This document shows, one piece after another, positions 5,172 through 5,233 of a stretch of 5,233 bases of DNA (within the stretch, counting starts at the first letter, position 1; every line of letters starts with the position of its first letter). The stretch is taken from NCBI GenBank assembly GCA_016203755.1, contig JACQMD010000037.1, positions 1-5,233 of the forward strand, given 5' to 3'. A program made the position numbers and the translations under genes. Under the pieces are notes generated by a model that had not been told where the DNA came from, did not search any database, and saw only the letters and a program-made list of their open reading frames with translations. The stretch comes from Candidatus Roizmanbacteria bacterium. GTDB lineage: Bacteria > Patescibacteriota > Microgenomatia > GCA-001788215 > 2-01-FULL-40-14.

Positions 5172-5233
5172 TTATTCCCACGGAGTCATGAGCTGGGAGC
5201 TGTTGCCATCCGGATCAATCGGTTTCTTCTTAC
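5172..5233 (-). CDS. C-terminal end of a gene entering from the right edge; possibly VOC (glyoxalase-fold) family
   Basis: Only the last 19 codons and a TAA are in the window, on the minus strand. They read KKKPIDPDGNSSQLMTPWE. The string DPDGNxxQL resembles the closing strand of vicinal-oxygen-chelate (glyoxalase/bleomycin-resistance) proteins, usually DPDGNxxEL, where the Glu is a metal ligand; here that position is Gln. The reading looks protein-like and ends 25 bases before the nucleotidyltransferase start, consistent with the same-strand gene run. Two other frames are also open to the edge over this short stretch, including a plus-strand ATG at 5188, so the choice of frame rests on the motif. 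The family call is tentative. Confidence 0.5.
   Translation of the reverse strand, partial: KKKPIDPDGNSSQLMTPWE

Noticed and set aside
5188..5232. A plus-strand ATG with GGAG upstream, open to the right edge
   Set aside because: GGAG is only two bases from the ATG, and the opposite strand gives a better protein-like reading (DPDGNxxQL) that fits the same-strand gene run. The choice cannot be settled within the window.

Overview
The window is a piece of a bacterial chromosome, moderately AT-rich by eye, with small and tightly packed genes. I infer a candidate-phyla (Patescibacteria/CPR, Microgenomates-like) organism. The reasons are short single-domain enzymes of families common there, an almost complete lack of Shine-Dalgarno sequences, and several start codons placed exactly where transcription should begin. 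No rRNA or marker gene is present, so this assignment is an inference. All genes end in TAA or TAG except one 39-codon remnant ending in TGA, and no in-frame TGA occurs in the long genes, so the standard bacterial code fits.

Layout. Bases 1-1827 (+) hold the C-terminal 608 residues of a protein that begins left of the window. It has one TPR-like repeat at the left edge and is otherwise unrecognised. It converges on a run of minus-strand genes. In their direction of transcription (right to left) these are: the last 19 codons of a gene entering from the right edge (5172-5233, perhaps a VOC/glyoxalase-fold protein); an AadA-like nucleotidyltransferase (4373-5146); a short-chain dehydrogenase/reductase (3622-4365); a pyridoxamine-5'-phosphate-oxidase-like FMN protein (3182-3616); a truncated peptidase E (S51) remnant (3012-3131); and an uncharacterised protein with an HEFIH zinc-metallopeptidase signature (1863-2969).

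The most interesting signal is regulatory. Three minus-strand starts (nucleotidyltransferase, SDR, S51 remnant) share the arrangement TGNTATAAT, six bases, ATG. This is an extended -10 promoter whose predicted +1 is the A of the start codon, so the mRNAs should be leaderless. In the SDR case the stop codon of the upstream gene lies inside the TATAAT. The SDR and S51 copies are identical over 13 bases. The FMN-protein gene lacks the signal, starts 5 bases after the SDR stop, and is followed by a possible terminator, so SDR and FMN protein probably share a transcript.

The nucleotidyltransferase, SDR and FMN protein form a compact cluster of small-molecule enzymes, but no common pathway can be named from the sequence. 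I see no CRISPR array, tRNA, rRNA, insertion sequence or phage gene. No gene-free stretch reaches 300 bases; the longest, if the S51 remnant is ignored, is 2970-3181.
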